Positions 1 through 9,664 of a stretch of 64,000 bases of DNA are shown here, in pieces. Position 1 is the first letter of the stretch. Every line of letters begins with the position of its first letter. This DNA is from Dendrophyllia cribrosa (taxonomy: Eukaryota > Cnidaria > Anthozoa > Scleractinia > Dendrophylliidae), in the NCBI GenBank assembly GCA_024195265.1, contig JAJLRJ010000008.1, positions 40,354,873-40,418,872 of the forward strand, given 5' to 3'. Position numbers and translations under genes: made by a program. Below the pieces are notes generated by a model. That model ran no database searches. It was not told where the DNA came from and saw only the letters and a program-made list of their open reading frames with translations.

Positions 1-547
1 CCATGTTCCCCACAGAATTTTTGTTGCATTAAAAATCACAATAGTTTTCACTAAAAGGGAATCAATTAGTAAACTAGAGATAAATAAATGCGCTGCCTGA
101 TGAAGTTATAGTAGATTTTCATATTTTAGCCAATGAGGTGGACAGTTTCAACAATAGCACAATTCACACCTTTCTGCATTCCGTGGATTTGGGTTGCCTA
201 CTTCTTACACGGATTGTTACTTAATCTGAAATAACTGGATTTAATAATCTGCACCCCTCTTTGTTCTACCCAGGATTGAGTTTTGTGAGGGCAAGGGTAA
301 TAATTCTGCCCTATCATTTGATATGGCATTCAAGTTTTAGTACACAGCAAGCCTTTAATGCATGAACAACAACAACAACAACAACAATGTTTATTAAATT
401 GTACTGTAAAATTACAAAGATGTATACATAATATATAATAAAATAAACAAAATATTCATTTGGAAAGTATTCAAAGATTGAGAAAAAAAATTCCAAACTA
501 TCTTCAAACCTGGTGGCATCTTTTCTTTTTATTGTTGTTAATTGCAG
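1..547. other. intron or 5' sequence upstream of the first visible AKR7 exon
   Basis: No coding exon is visible here. A run of seven or eight AAC units at about 365-388, followed by AT-rich sequence, looks like the 3' tail of a minus-strand retroelement, comparable to the TTG-tailed LINE end at 48617-48642. The stretch ends in a polypyrimidine tract and the splice acceptor of the exon at 548. Confidence 0.5.
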
Positions 548-2872
548 GCAAAAGAATTTATAAAATGTTCCATGGAAAATGGTGTATACGATTTTGATAC
601 AGCTTCCGTGTAAGTATATATATAATTTTAGAATAAATTTTTTTTTCTATAAAAAGTGGCAAGGGTGTCCCTTTAGTGGAGTCTAACTGTATTAAAGAAA
701 AAAGAACATTAAATGATAAAAGTATCAATGATGCACTTTTTTTTTTTTTGGGGGGGGGGGGGGGGGGGAGGGGACTTTGATATGATGTGTGCTCTATTAA
801 CATACAACCTAAACTTAACAACTTCAAGAAGGTTCTTGTAATTTTCCTTAATTTGACTTACAGCTACAATGCAGGAAAGAGTGAGGAAATTATGGGAAAC
901 ATTGACAGCCTTCATGATTCCAAGGTATTTTTGAATAAGTAACTAAAAATATACAATAAATTCTAGCTCACTGGGACTTTCAGACCTGTACAATAATGTA
1001 CTAGGTAAATTACAAATTAAAGCAACTTTTATTAATTTTGCATTTCTAATATTATTATCCAGGCCTTCATTGCCACAAAAGCCAATCCTAGGGGAGAAGG
1101 TCTGTTATTCTATTTTATATTTGCTTCATAATCACTTCTCCACTACTATACGTCAAATATTCAATGGGTCACTAAAACCCTTGTGATTATTAAATAATAG
1201 CTTGCAATATGATGGCATTTGATATTGCGAGATTCATTCACTTGTTTATTTGTTCATTATCTCCCATTGTTCTCTGCTTTTGTTTATTCTTCTATTAATC
1301 AATCATTTGTTCAAAATTGAATGAATAGTTGTTATTGACTATTCATCCATTTTTTCATTGTTCATTCTTTCATTGAATCCATATTTTTATTATTAATTTT
1401 TTTACATTAATTAATTAATAAATTCATTCATTCATTATATTGTTCCACTTCACAATTTGTCTGTCCATCCCTTTGCCCCTTTTATCCATCCACCCCTTCA
1501 TCTGTTCATGTGTTCATTTTATTCCTCCATTTATCCATTAATTTCCCCATGTGTTGGTTTCATCCATCTGTTCTGCTATCAGTTAGTCCTTCCATCCATC
1601 CATCCATCCATCCATCCATCCATCCATCCATCCATCCATCCATCCATCCATCCATCCATCCATCCATCCATCCATCCATCCATCCATTTATTTCTTTGTT
1701 TATTCATTCCATTCTTTCATTTATTGTTCTCTAAAGGTTTGAAGTATAACAGAGTACAGGAACAGTTGAATGAATCTCTCAAAAGATTAAAGAAAGACAG
1801 CGTGGAGCTGTTCTACCTCCATTCTCCAGATCACAATACTCCCATTGAGGAAACACTTGAAGCTGTCAATCACCTCCATAAAGGTGACCATATAAACTTA
1901 CTCAAAAATCTACTGAAGTACAAAGTACTTGTTAGACTTTAAGAATGAAAGCTTAAGTTCTGAAGTCCAAGAAACATCTAGTGCTCAATAATTATTGTTT
2001 ACTCATAACAAAACATGTGGTTCCCAGTAATGTTTCAATCTATACCCACCAATTACTGAACTTTTTGCAGATTTATAGTCCACCTTTTCAGTTTTGTGAG
2101 GAAAAAAGGTCTTCGTAAAGATGTTATAGCTAGATAGCTAGCTAAGGTTTTTTGTAGCAACAAAAAACCCAGCTTGTCACAAACTATTAGCCGTGAACTT
2201 TTTGGAGATTTAGTCCACCTTTTGTGAGGAAAAAAGTGTTCATAAAGATGTCAAATCCAGTCGCTAGGCTTTTTGTCACAACAACAAGCACAAGTTTGTC
2301 ACAAACAATAGCTGGGAGGTGTGTTTCAGTTGTTATTGAACTTATATACATTTTAAAAATGAACTTGTTTGGTATGTTTCAGAGGGAAAATTTAAATCAT
2401 TTGGTCTCTCAAATTATTCTGCTTGGCAAGTGGTAAGTACTCTGTATTCATTTTGAAGTGGTTGCGACCACACCTAGACAATCAACTGGAGTTTAACTGA
2501 TGGGGCCCCATTAGGAGGTAGATTATATCTCATATTCCATTAAATTTTGGCCTAAATATCCCATATCCTTTTAATTTTATGACTTTGTATTCTTATATAA
2601 TGCCAATAACTGCTGATTACATAATTTCTTGTAACACAAATGCAAAGGCAATACCAACCTGCACCCCCAACCCCCCCCCCCCCTCCACCACGCCCACACC
2701 CCACCCCCTATTTATGCCTAACAGGCTTACTGCAATTCACACCAATATTCAATAAATAGTATTTGTAATTTTAAAATTTTTATTATTTTCAGGCTGAAAT
2801 CTATTACCTGTGCAAGATGAATAGCTACCCATTACCAACTGTCTACCAAGGAATGTATAATCCTGTCACAAG
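548..2872 (+). CDS. Aldo-keto reductase, AKR7 (aflatoxin aldehyde reductase) type, visible exons 1-6
   Basis: Six coding exons with GT-AG borders: 548-609, 864-924, 1063-1099, 1737-1883, 2383-2432 and 2793-2872. Phases fit at every junction. The conceptual protein keeps AKR landmarks: an aspartate and tyrosine pair around the first junction (DFDTASV, then YNAGKSEE), as in the AKR active site; the strand ending LFYLHSPDH; and GLSNYSAWQ of the NADPH-binding barrel half. The family reduces aldehydes and dialdehydes with NADPH in the cytosol; substrate here is inferred only from the family. The N-terminal part (tens of residues) must lie upstream of base 1. The intron after 1099 holds a long CATC microsatellite and the intron after 2872 holds the Polinton. 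No frameshift or stop is seen in any exon. Confidence 0.88.
1588..1690. repeat. (CATC)n microsatellite
   Basis: About two dozen near-perfect tandem copies of the tetranucleotide CATC, inside an AKR7 intron just upstream of the exon at 1737. It opens long fortuitous reading frames that encode repeats of Ile-His-Pro-Ser and are not genes. Confidence 0.97.
1884..2382. other. AKR7 intron 4 with a local duplication
   Basis: No coding signal. Two similar segments (about 2050-2170 and 2180-2300) share the words tttgtgaggaaaaaa and agcttgtcac-like sequence, which suggests a decayed tandem duplication of roughly 130 bp. Confidence 0.5.
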
Positions 2873-3258
2873 GTTAGAAATGGCCAGTGGTTAATGTCAC
2901 AAGAAACATATTACCACTGGTTGAATTCCGAAAGTAGCCGTCCCTATTACTTTCAGAATTAGCAGTCCTTAGGGACCGCAACTTTTGTCACTAATTATGT
3001 TGGTTTGTACTCATGTCATGTTGTATCAAAATTCAGAAGCATTAAAAAACAGATTTTGATTCCAATATGTTTATGGAATTGTAGAGAGTTTAAAACTACA
3101 TATCTGGGGCATTTCCTTCAAGGGTTATAGATCAATCAATCAATCAATTAACTTTATTTCAACATGGTAAAACGGCTCAGTAAAACTGTTTTTCAGACAT
3201 GCCGTGCACTTAAATATAATCTAATCTAAATGATAAAAAAAATATATATATATATATA
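2873..3258. repeat. intron repeat and LINE 3' tail flanking the Polinton on the left
   Basis: Bases about 3020-3129 match the intron repeat seen in full at about 22600-23140 (shared words include attcagaag and tagagag). At 3129 the repeat is interrupted by four ATCA units followed by aactttattt, the 3' tail of a LINE lying on the minus strand. A TA-dinucleotide run (3242-3258) abuts the Polinton terminus. The LINE resumes after 20877, so the Polinton is inserted in its 3' region. Confidence 0.6.
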
Positions 3259-3384
3259 AGTAGTTAGTAGAGTGGCGGTCAAATACGGTTTTTTAAACCC
3301 CTAAATAAGCGGGCCTCACGCGTTCGGCCCGCTTATTTAGGGGTTTTAAAAAACCGTATTTGACGCGCCACTCTACTAACTACT
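3259..3384. repeat. terminal hairpin palindrome of the left TIR
   Basis: Two arms of about 57 bp pair almost perfectly around a 10-base centre at 3316-3325 (TCACGCGTTC). Differences are one CGG/CGCG variation and one extra T in the poly-T tract. The inner arm ends in the same ACTACT that ends the element, so each terminus looks like two head-to-head copies of the outermost sequence. Confidence 0.93.
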
Positions 3385-3481
3385 CGGGATACCCGTCCTC
3401 AAACCCCTTAAGAGGGGGTCAAATGCGTTTTTCCCGAGCCCATCCGCAACGGCAAGCGAGACATAACCAATTGGAGAAATC
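3259..3481 (+). repeat. Polinton left terminal inverted repeat
   Basis: 223 bp, matching the reverse complement of 20655-20877 with only a few differences. The outer 126 bp form a hairpin. Similarity ends just before the start codon of the exonuclease gene, so the exonuclease and polymerase genes both start immediately inside a TIR and share related upstream sequence. Confidence 0.95.
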
Positions 3482-3484
3482 ATA

Positions 3485-3503
3485 CACTTCTTGTATAAAC
3501 ACG
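3485..3503 (+). promoter_or_regulatory. gene-start box of the exonuclease gene
   Basis: The segment cttgtataaacacgATG matches the start region of the polymerase gene (cttgtatataccacgATG, minus strand at 20632). It is a degenerate member of the element-wide gene-start motif. Confidence 0.5.
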
Positions 3504-4880
3504 ATGGCGAACAGAGCTATGACTGCTGTTGAGTTCTTGTCCCTGAAAGGAATCCCTTTGAAAGAAGGCGATGATGTCTTTGCAAAGAACAAAGGGACGT
3601 TCGGATACAACCCTTGCAGGCATTGTGGTTTAAACTTCACCGAATGGCATTCTCTTGTCAGGCATCAAAAATACGCTTGCAAGATGCTGAGAACAGAACC
3701 ACGGCCGAAAGTGATTTGCCCCGGCTGCGATCGAAGATTTTATCGACAAACGGTTTCCAGACACTTAAGAAATGGTTGCCCTCCCGCGAAAAGAAACTCT
3801 CGAGTTTTTATACAGCGTGAGGTTGTTCGAGATGTTTTTGCAAACATTAGCCAGCATGGGCTGAATGCCTGGCTTGACGAGCAAGAACAAGAACCATTTA
3901 TAAACAAAAGCCTGGAGGATCTCAACCCCTTACCCAGGATCCGAGATTTGAGCTTTGTTTCTGATTTCATCGAAGGCAAGTCATCACTCGCAACGTTTCA
4001 AATTGAGTTGAGTGGTTATTATCAATTGAAAAAAACGCCCGGACTTTGTATACCAATGATGACGGCAACACAAGAGTTCATGAACTTTCTCAAATCGAGA
4101 CACACTGGTCTGAAACAAAAGAGCGCCGGCTGGCTCTCAGCCAGACAAAAAACAATTGGGGCCTCAGAGATTTCTGCCTTGACAGGATCGTCGCCGTTTG
4201 AATCACTGCACAGCTTGCTTATGAAGAAAATTCAGCCAACACATATGCTCAACAATGCGGCTTGTACCTGGGGCAATCTGTTCGAGCCGATTATTCGCAA
4301 GTATTTTGAGCAAAAACATTCTGTTTCCGTTTTTGGCCACAGCATATCTCTTAATCTAGCAAGACATCATCCGCTTTATCGAAAGGTCACTTGTAGCCCA
4401 GACGGTTATTTCATGAATAAAGACGGCAGCTTTATTCTGTTGGAGTTTAAATGTCCGTTCAAGCGAAAAATAGCTATGAACAGAATTCCTAGCTATTATA
4501 GCGATCAGATACAAACAGGGCTTGCTTTGAGTGGCGACATGGTCTCCAAAGGCTTGTTTGTTGACGGCTATTTCAGAATGTGTTCTTTAAACCAGATTGG
4601 TTTAAGTTTAGCTCATAATTCTTTTCTCAACGCCGGGAAAACATACAAGACAAAAAACAATTCAACTCTTGCCTGGGGGGTCTGTTATCTATTCAGTAAA
4701 CAAAACATCAAGAGCAATCAAGCCGAACTTATTGATCTTGGTGCAACACAAACAATTGCTTTGTTTGAACATGTCATGGGTTTAATAGCCACTGAAGATG
4801 TTTGGATTTCTTATGGCAAAATACGAATGGAGTTCACAGCCCGTGACGAAAATGATGAATTTTTACGTTTTAACTCATGA
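3504..4880 (+). CDS. YqaJ/lambda-type exonuclease with N-terminal zinc fingers
   Basis: I place the start at 3504, because the open frame upstream of it (from 3360) is only TIR sequence that also precedes the polymerase gene. Residues about 38-59 and 72-92 are two C2H2/C2HC-type zinc fingers (CRHCGLNF...HQKYAC and CPGCDRRF...HLRNGC). The second half is a PD-(D/E)XK nuclease of the YqaJ/lambda exonuclease type: WLSARQKTIGASEISALTG, GNLFEP, the catalytic pair CSPDGYF and LLEFKCPF, and a downstream DQIQTGLALSG helix. Known enzymes resect double-stranded DNA 5' to 3' for recombination or processing of replication intermediates. The frame stops at 4880; a second open frame at 4929-5177 probably carries the displaced C-terminus. 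Confidence 0.82.
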   Translation: MANRAMTAVEFLSLKGIPLKEGDDVFAKNKGTFGYNPCRHCGLNFTEWHSLVRHQKYACKMLRTEPRPKVICPGCDRRFYRQTVSRHLRNGCPPAKRNSRVFIQREVVRDVFANISQHGLNAWLDEQEQEPFINKSLEDLNPLPRIRDLSFVSDFIEGKSSLATFQIELSGYYQLKKTPGLCIPMMTATQEFMNFLKSRHTGLKQKSAGWLSARQKTIGASEISALTGSSPFESLHSLLMKKIQPTHMLNNAACTWGNLFEPIIRKYFEQKHSVSVFGHSISLNLARHHPLYRKVTCSPDGYFMNKDGSFILLEFKCPFKRKIAMNRIPSYYSDQIQTGLALSGDMVSKGLFVDGYFRMCSLNQIGLSLAHNSFLNAGKTYKTKNNSTLAWGVCYLFSKQNIKSNQAELIDLGATQTIALFEHVMGLIATEDVWISYGKIRMEFTARDENDEFLRFNS

Positions 4881-4928
4881 AAGAAGCGTTCTCTAATCCG
4901 CGTAGAGAATGGCCCAAAACCTGTCGCA

Positions 4929-5177
4929 ATGTTCGCTTGGAAATTGCTCGATCTCATTGAAATTTGGGAGTTTAAAAAACCAAATTTCTTGAGGGATATT
5001 CAAAGATCTGTTGAATGCTTTCATGATAATTTATCAAAATTGAATGGAAGAATCAGAAATTATACTTACACCGAGGACTCTACCACAATTCCAAACACAG
5101 GCGATGACAAGGCGATTTTGGAAGCCTTTCTAATGGAGCAAGTGGCAAGGCTTACTCCAGAGTTCAACCGCATGTAG
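4929..5177 (+). pseudogene. probable frameshifted C-terminus of the exonuclease gene
   Basis: An 82-codon open frame follows the exonuclease stop by 48 bases in another frame. It is rich in charged helical residues and has no start-box upstream, unlike the other genes of the element. I read it as the tail of the preceding protein separated by a frameshift near 4880-4930. An independent small gene is possible but less likely. Confidence 0.5.
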
Positions 5178-5319
5178 AATAAAGGATTTTGGTTTTTATT
5201 GAAACAATACGCATGCGTATTGCTTTCAATTTCTCAGTGTTAGCCAAAGGCGAAACCACAAGTAAGCGGATTGTTGAACTAACCACTATAAATAGAAGAA
5301 ACATCCCATATATTTCTTA

Positions 5320-5620
5320 GTTCGACAGATTTTGGTGAAGTCTAGGGAGGTGAAAGCTGGCCAACTTTCTGAATCCCGTTTAAAGGCTTGTGCGAAAGGT
5401 TGAATTACAGAGTAGAGGGGGAAGTCTTCCAGTGGACGGTACCCCCGGGTGAGCCGCTCTGGCCCTACTGGTTCCAGGGGGGTGCCAAACAGAGTTCTCG
5501 CCCTCGCTCCCAGAGGTAAAATGTGGAAATGACAACCGCCTTGTCAGCGGTTAAAGTCCTAGCCTAGGCTAGGCAAAGAACTGCCACCGGCACCCCCCTG
5601 CAAGGGTTTTTGCCCTTCTT
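5320..5620. ncRNA. GC-rich structured intergenic region, candidate structured RNA or terminator
   Basis: This is the longest gap in the element, lying between convergent genes. It has a perfect 12-bp inverted repeat (5475-5486 caggggggtgcc with 5589-5600). The repeat encloses a hairpin AACCGC/GCGGTT (5534-5552) and a 16-bp perfect palindrome around 5559-5574 (CCTAGCCTAGGCTAGG). Just outside is a hairpin AAGGG/CCCTT (5602-5617). No open frame of note exists. The arrangement fits a folded RNA or a bidirectional terminator. I cannot match it to a known RNA family and found no convincing pol III box A/B pair. Confidence 0.4.
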
Positions 5621-5636
5621 GTTGACCTGTCACGCA

Positions 5637-5680
5637 ATGTGTCACGCGTGACAAGTAACGCAATGTCACACAACGTGACC
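5637..5680. repeat. GTCACGCAATGT direct repeats and TGTCACGCGTGACA palindrome
   Basis: The word cacgcaatgt or a close variant occurs two or three times, around a perfect 14-bp palindrome at 5640-5653. It overlaps the 3' end of the VLTF3-like gene. It could be a protein-binding site; no function is shown. Confidence 0.55.
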
Positions 5681-6402
5681 CATCTTTTCAAGCATGATCT
5701 TCCAGTTTTGTTCGTGTTTACTCATTGATTTTTGTGGAACTTGTAGCCAGAAGTAATTGACAATCATCCGTTGTGGATTTCTTTGTACAATTTCGTCAAA
5801 GATTTTATAGGTTACAAATGGCATAGAGATTCTTTCAGGTAGATATTCTTCGATGAATTTGAATGCCTCGTTTGCATGTTGTATTTCTTCGGAGGACAAG
5901 CAGACGTTGGGTTCACAAATTTTCAGATGTTTCTTGAGATAGCTTTTGAAGTTGTAGTGTTTGGTGGACATTCTTTTTTTGGTAATTTTGTAATCACCAC
6001 CATAGAGTTCGTTATAATCGAAGGTCACACCATCCAGAGGCTCTAATAGCCCGCAGTCCTCACAGCAAAGTTCTGATGAAAACATCCTGAGGTTTAATTT
6101 GCCTTTGCAGTTTTGGCAAGCTTTTATCCTTTCATTCAAAAGGGTGAAAGGTGAGTGTGGGGTATATTGTGCCTCGGAGAAAGACACTCCTTGATGTGAT
6201 GAAGGCGTTCTGTCAGGTTTGAACGCCGTATTTCCTTGTTGTAGTTGTCGAGTGAGCGCAGGAGGATAAATTTGTATTCTTTATCCAGCTCATCGAGTTT
6301 GGCTTTGTATTCACCTTTAGTGTCCAAGGACCGAACATCAGCCAGTTGTTTAGCGAACTTCTCCATGGATATACACCGTGTTGTGTATTCAATTGGACGC
6401 AA
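5666..6402 (-). pseudogene. VLTF3-like late transcription factor (zinc ribbon), frameshifted
   Basis: Two overlapping minus-strand frames (6402-6136 and 6187-5666) form one gene broken by a frameshift near 6150-6185. The second part has a zinc ribbon (CQNCKGKLNL...CCEDCG) followed by helical sequence with HYNFKSYLKKHLKICEP and, near the end, a segment with NWKIMLEKM. This order (zinc ribbon, then a His/Phe-containing helical domain) is that of poxvirus VLTF3-like proteins, which activate late genes in large DNA viruses and are present in some Polinton-like elements. The assignment rests on this layout and is not certain. There is no start-box upstream of 6402, so it may be expressed with the preceding minus-strand gene (stop at 6442). 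Confidence 0.55.
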
Positions 6403-6441
6403 AGGTTTTATCCTTCGAAATGTAGAGGTTAAAACCTGAAT

Positions 6442-7128
6442 TTAGTTTCTCAAATCGGACTTGGATGCTGCGGTGAGAAGACTTATCTTTTTTTGAAACT
6501 CTTGTTTAACTTCCTTGCGAAGTTCGTTTTTGAGTTTCTCGACGTCTGGTGTTTGTGTTTGAGTGGCAACGTTTTTTGATGCCTTTACACCATCCCTGGT
6601 TGCAGCTTTGAGTTCGTGATATTTTTCCACCTCACGATTAATTATGGTGAATTCTGTATCACTGATCCTCTTGTCTTCCAGAGCCTTTGAGACTAGTTCA
6701 TTGACAGAGTTGCGTTTAGCCAGTGCCAGTGTATAGATATTCTCATGTTTAGTCACTTTCCTCTCTAGCCGCTTGTTGACAGCTGTAAAGCCAACTGATG
6801 ACAGCCCACAAAGCGTCGCAACGCCGGCAAGTGCTGGACTTGCAACAATTCCGAACCCAGTCAATGCAGTGGCAAGAGCTCCTGATGACAACCCGACAGA
6901 AAGCGACCCAAGGCCAACCGCCGAGCCAAGGACTAAGGATTGGGTTCATTTGTATTTCTTTGCGACTTGCCTGTAGTGCTCGGCTTCGTCAGACAACTCC
7001 TTCAGCAAGTCAGAGATCTTTTTGAGCCGGAAGTCTTCTGCATTAATTTGAGTGATCTCACGCATAGGGTATAGCTGTTGTGTCTCGCTGTATTCGGGGG
7101 CCGATGGAAGCACATTGGCAGAACTCAT
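6442..7128 (-). pseudogene. conserved Polinton protein, hydrophobic centre and coiled coil; in-frame stop
   Basis: The frame opens at 7128 (MSSANVLPS...) behind a textbook start-box and runs about 60 codons to a TGA at 6946-6948. The same frame continues open to 6442, so a single nonsense change separates the two parts; a CGA-to-TGA change at a CpG would explain it. Order of features: charged helix; Gly/Ala-rich hydrophobic stretch (ALATALTGFGIVASPALAGV); then a long charged coiled coil. The shape suggests a membrane- or virion-associated protein. I recognise it only as a type recurrent in cnidarian Polintons and assign no function. Confidence 0.6.
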
Positions 7129-7146
7129 GGCGTGGGTATATATATG
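7129..7146 (-). promoter_or_regulatory. gene-start box before the gene at 7128
   Basis: Read on the minus strand, the box is tcatatatatacccacg, ending two bases before the ATG at 7128. The same box, with the same downstream cccacg, precedes the plus-strand gene at 14149. Confidence 0.75.
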
Positions 7147-7150
7147 ATTT

Positions 7151-7844
7151 TTAATTTATCTCAACTTCAAATTCCAAAGGCGCGTCATTGAAGTTGAAGA
7201 GGTCATTGTTCTCATCCCTCACTGACAGTGTGATACTGTTTACATAAACACCGGACGATACGTCACGCAAGACGTTTTTTGTGTTGTCTCGTAATAAACC
7301 TTCTCAAAGGGCTTTCCCCGAACATCAAACCGAGCCAAAACTGTCGAAGGCTTACCATTGAGTAAGTTCTGCTCCTTATCAACCAGATCACAGTGGATAA
7401 AGTAAGTGCTTGGTGATGTGAATTTTTTAGTGGTTATGTGAGGGGGTGTTTGTGTGTCATTGCCAAATAATAATCTAAGATTATTCGAAAGCCCTATTAG
7501 ATATTTACCCCTGGGTTCAAAATCACCATTGCGCCAAGAGATGTATATGGTTTTACATTTATCTCCATGTTCTCTTCTGCGTACTTGTCAGTTATCGTTT
7601 TTGCCAAAGTACTTGGAGTGTAAAAACCAGGCTCAATGTCAATTATAACGGATTGGGCCCCCGAGCTTAATGGTTTTACTGACATTTGTCCTTTTTGCTT
7701 CAAATTATGCCACGAGTTGAAAATTGAGCAAGAGATGAGCCGTATATAACTCGGTTTCGGCAGTGGGTGCTCGAAGTAGATAGTGTGAGGGTTCGAAGAC
7801 GTGACGATTGTTAACACAACCATGATTGTTGTATAAATTAACAT
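7151..7844 (-). pseudogene. beta-rich virion-type protein of Polinton, candidate minor capsid or penton; frameshifted
   Basis: The start is at 7844 or, more likely, at the internal methionine at 7823. The first part contains VTSSNPHTIYFEHPL and SCSIFNSWHNL, then a GFYTPSTLAKTI motif. Reading must shift frame near 7500 and again near 7245 to reach the last segment, which ends in acidic and hydrophobic alternation at a TAA at 7151-7153. Alternating short strands and a length near 230 residues would suit a single-jelly-roll minor capsid or penton protein, which every Polinton needs, but the link is inferential. The gene is divergent from the gene at 7870 and shares its short TA-rich promoter region. 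Confidence 0.5.
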
Positions 7845-7869
7845 TTTATAATTATAATTATATACAACC
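7845..7869. promoter_or_regulatory. divergent gene-start region between the genes at 7844 and 7870
   Basis: The 25-bp gap is almost entirely A/T and contains attatatacaacc directly before the plus-strand ATG, a variant of the element's start-box. The minus-strand gene has only TA-rich sequence. Confidence 0.55.
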
Positions 7870-9664
7870 ATGTTTGGCGGACGGCCCGGTGGATTTAATC
7901 CTAATTCAAATCTTGGTATAAACATCGGCGGCCGCAATTACGGACCCCCACCCCCTTTTTATTCGCCTCCAAACGCCTATACCCATGTGGCGCCAAAGCC
8001 ACCACCCCCTGATCCTAAAATTGCTTGGTTGAGTTCGCCGGAGGCTGCCAAGCTCTCTGCCGCGGCCAAGGCCAAGGCGATCTCAGACTTCAAAAAGCGT
8101 TTCCCGCGCGCCGATATGTCACGCTTTGAAGTGCAAGTGGAGTTTGGCGACGACCACAAAACCGCCACGGGGGAAGTGCTTTACAAAGAGGGTCAAGGCT
8201 CATTTGCGCTTATCACAGAAATAGCCCACAAAGATTGGACTGGCGCCGAAAGAGACGCTCTTGGTCTCCACTATGACGGTGGTTTCCCTTATCAGTTATC
8301 GTTGGGGCAACAAATGTTATCAATCCCGGCTGTTGCTTTCACCACAACAATAGACAAAGACATGATGATTGGCGCAATATTAAATGACAAAGAGCAAAAG
8401 ATTTACGTCACGCCAACTGATTATTTCACAACGAAATACAGAAATATCTTCAGGGACACGCAGATTTCATTCACAACCGCGAAATACAGCCGAAAATGGC
8501 TCGGTGGGCCGCACATGAGTTTTTGGCCGCAACAACTCTCCTTCGCCCTGTGGTGTGCAACAACCGGCTGTGGAATCTCGCGCGACATTCTCTTCGATAA
8601 GAACTCCAGTCTATCTCTAACCCCACAGCTCCGGTCGTTTTACCGGTTTCACGTTTATTTCACAACGAGGCGATTTCTTTACCAGATGGGCGGGGAACAA
8701 AGCGTGAGTGCTTTGCCAGACGACCCTCCATTTTCCCAGAAAGATAACAAATACAACATCGACGCGTACAAGAAGATTTGCATAGAGTTCGGTATCGCCC
8801 CCAGTTCTGACTTCCGTTACACGTACGGCAAGAACCACTGGGGAATGTCTACATTTGGGCTTATGGAGAGGGCCCCACCTCTACCGATTACACTTATCCA
8901 GACTCTGATCTAGCTCTGTTCGATGATGAGCGAGTGACTGACAGAAAAGACCCCAACTATCGCGCCAATGGAATAACTTTCGTCCGCAACGACCAAGGGG
9001 CGGATACCCAGTTCGAGCACTTTGTGCCAAATTACGCAAAGGGGCTAACACAGCCAGGGCTCGCCCGTATGAACCAATCAATCGAGGCCTTTGTGTACTG
9101 CATTCTTGGTTCACAAGCTAAAACCCGCAGCAGCATCATTGGAAGAGGAGGCCGGGCCTTCGAAACGCAGAGAGTATTCCTCACCCATCTAGAGGAGGCC
9201 ATAATACTGAACGACATCGCAACAAGCGTACAGCGTTACCAGCTTGCCATCCAAGCAACGAAAGTGCGCTTAGACTTTGCGACAGCACCGGAAGCTGGCT
9301 CATGCCATCGCGCATGATTATCAACACAGAGAGCGTGATCGGGTATAACAACAATCTACAGGAGGCAAGGCAAGGGATTAAGCTGGGCGTAAACAACGAT
9401 GTTAATCTGGGCACAAAAAAAGCCTCCATTCGCCACATGGACGGTGGCCGACAAAGATCAATCCACCAAACAGCCACCCATCAAACCCGATACATCTCCA
9501 GGCCACACAGGCACAGGGCATCGCCCCACCCACACCCACACCCACAGCCCCCACACCCACCCACACCCGCACCCGCACCACAGCCCGACTCACATCACGT
9601 CTCCAAGGCAGTCGTTGCTGTGGGTGCGCTTGCTTTGGCAGGGCTTTTCGTTTGGTTAAGATAA
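7870..9664 (+). pseudogene. large conserved Polinton protein of unknown function with C-terminal membrane anchor; frameshifted
   Basis: The first frame (7870-8913) is open for 347 codons. It begins with a Gly/Pro-rich low-complexity tail (FGGRPGGFN, GPPPPFYSPP), then a charged Ala/Lys helix, then a long compact domain with ISFTTAKYSRKWLGG, MSFWPQQLSFALWCATTGCG and FHVYFTTRRFLYQMGG. The protein continues in another frame from about 8870 to 9317 and in a third from about 9290, with Pro/His-rich spacer sequence. It ends in a hydrophobic helix (AVVAVGALALAGLFVWLR) just before TAA at 9662-9664. The unbroken product would be near 600 residues. Its size, position before the capsid gene and membrane anchor suggest a virion or entry-related component; I do not recognise a characterised family. 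Confidence 0.6.

Noticed and set aside
97..130. CTGATGAAG near the start of the window as a hammerhead core
   Set aside because: No GAAA follows within a stem-loop distance and no flanking pairing exists.
1588..1690. CRISPR-like array
   Set aside because: A pure tetranucleotide microsatellite in a eukaryotic intron, with no spacers.
1457..1942. 161-codon plus-strand frame with Ile-His-Pro-Ser repeats
   Set aside because: It is translation of the CATC microsatellite joined to the AKR7 exon at 1737; the splice acceptor at 1735-1736 explains the real coding part.
3360..3503. 48-codon N-terminal extension of the exonuclease, nearly identical to one on the polymerase
   Set aside because: The shared sequence is only the TIR read in the same frame at both ends. 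Both genes have their own box and ATG just inside it.
5320..5470. pol III gene (VA-RNA-like) in the Polinton gap
   Set aside because: The best box A and box B candidates each have two or more mismatches and the spacing is poor. I kept only the structural observation.
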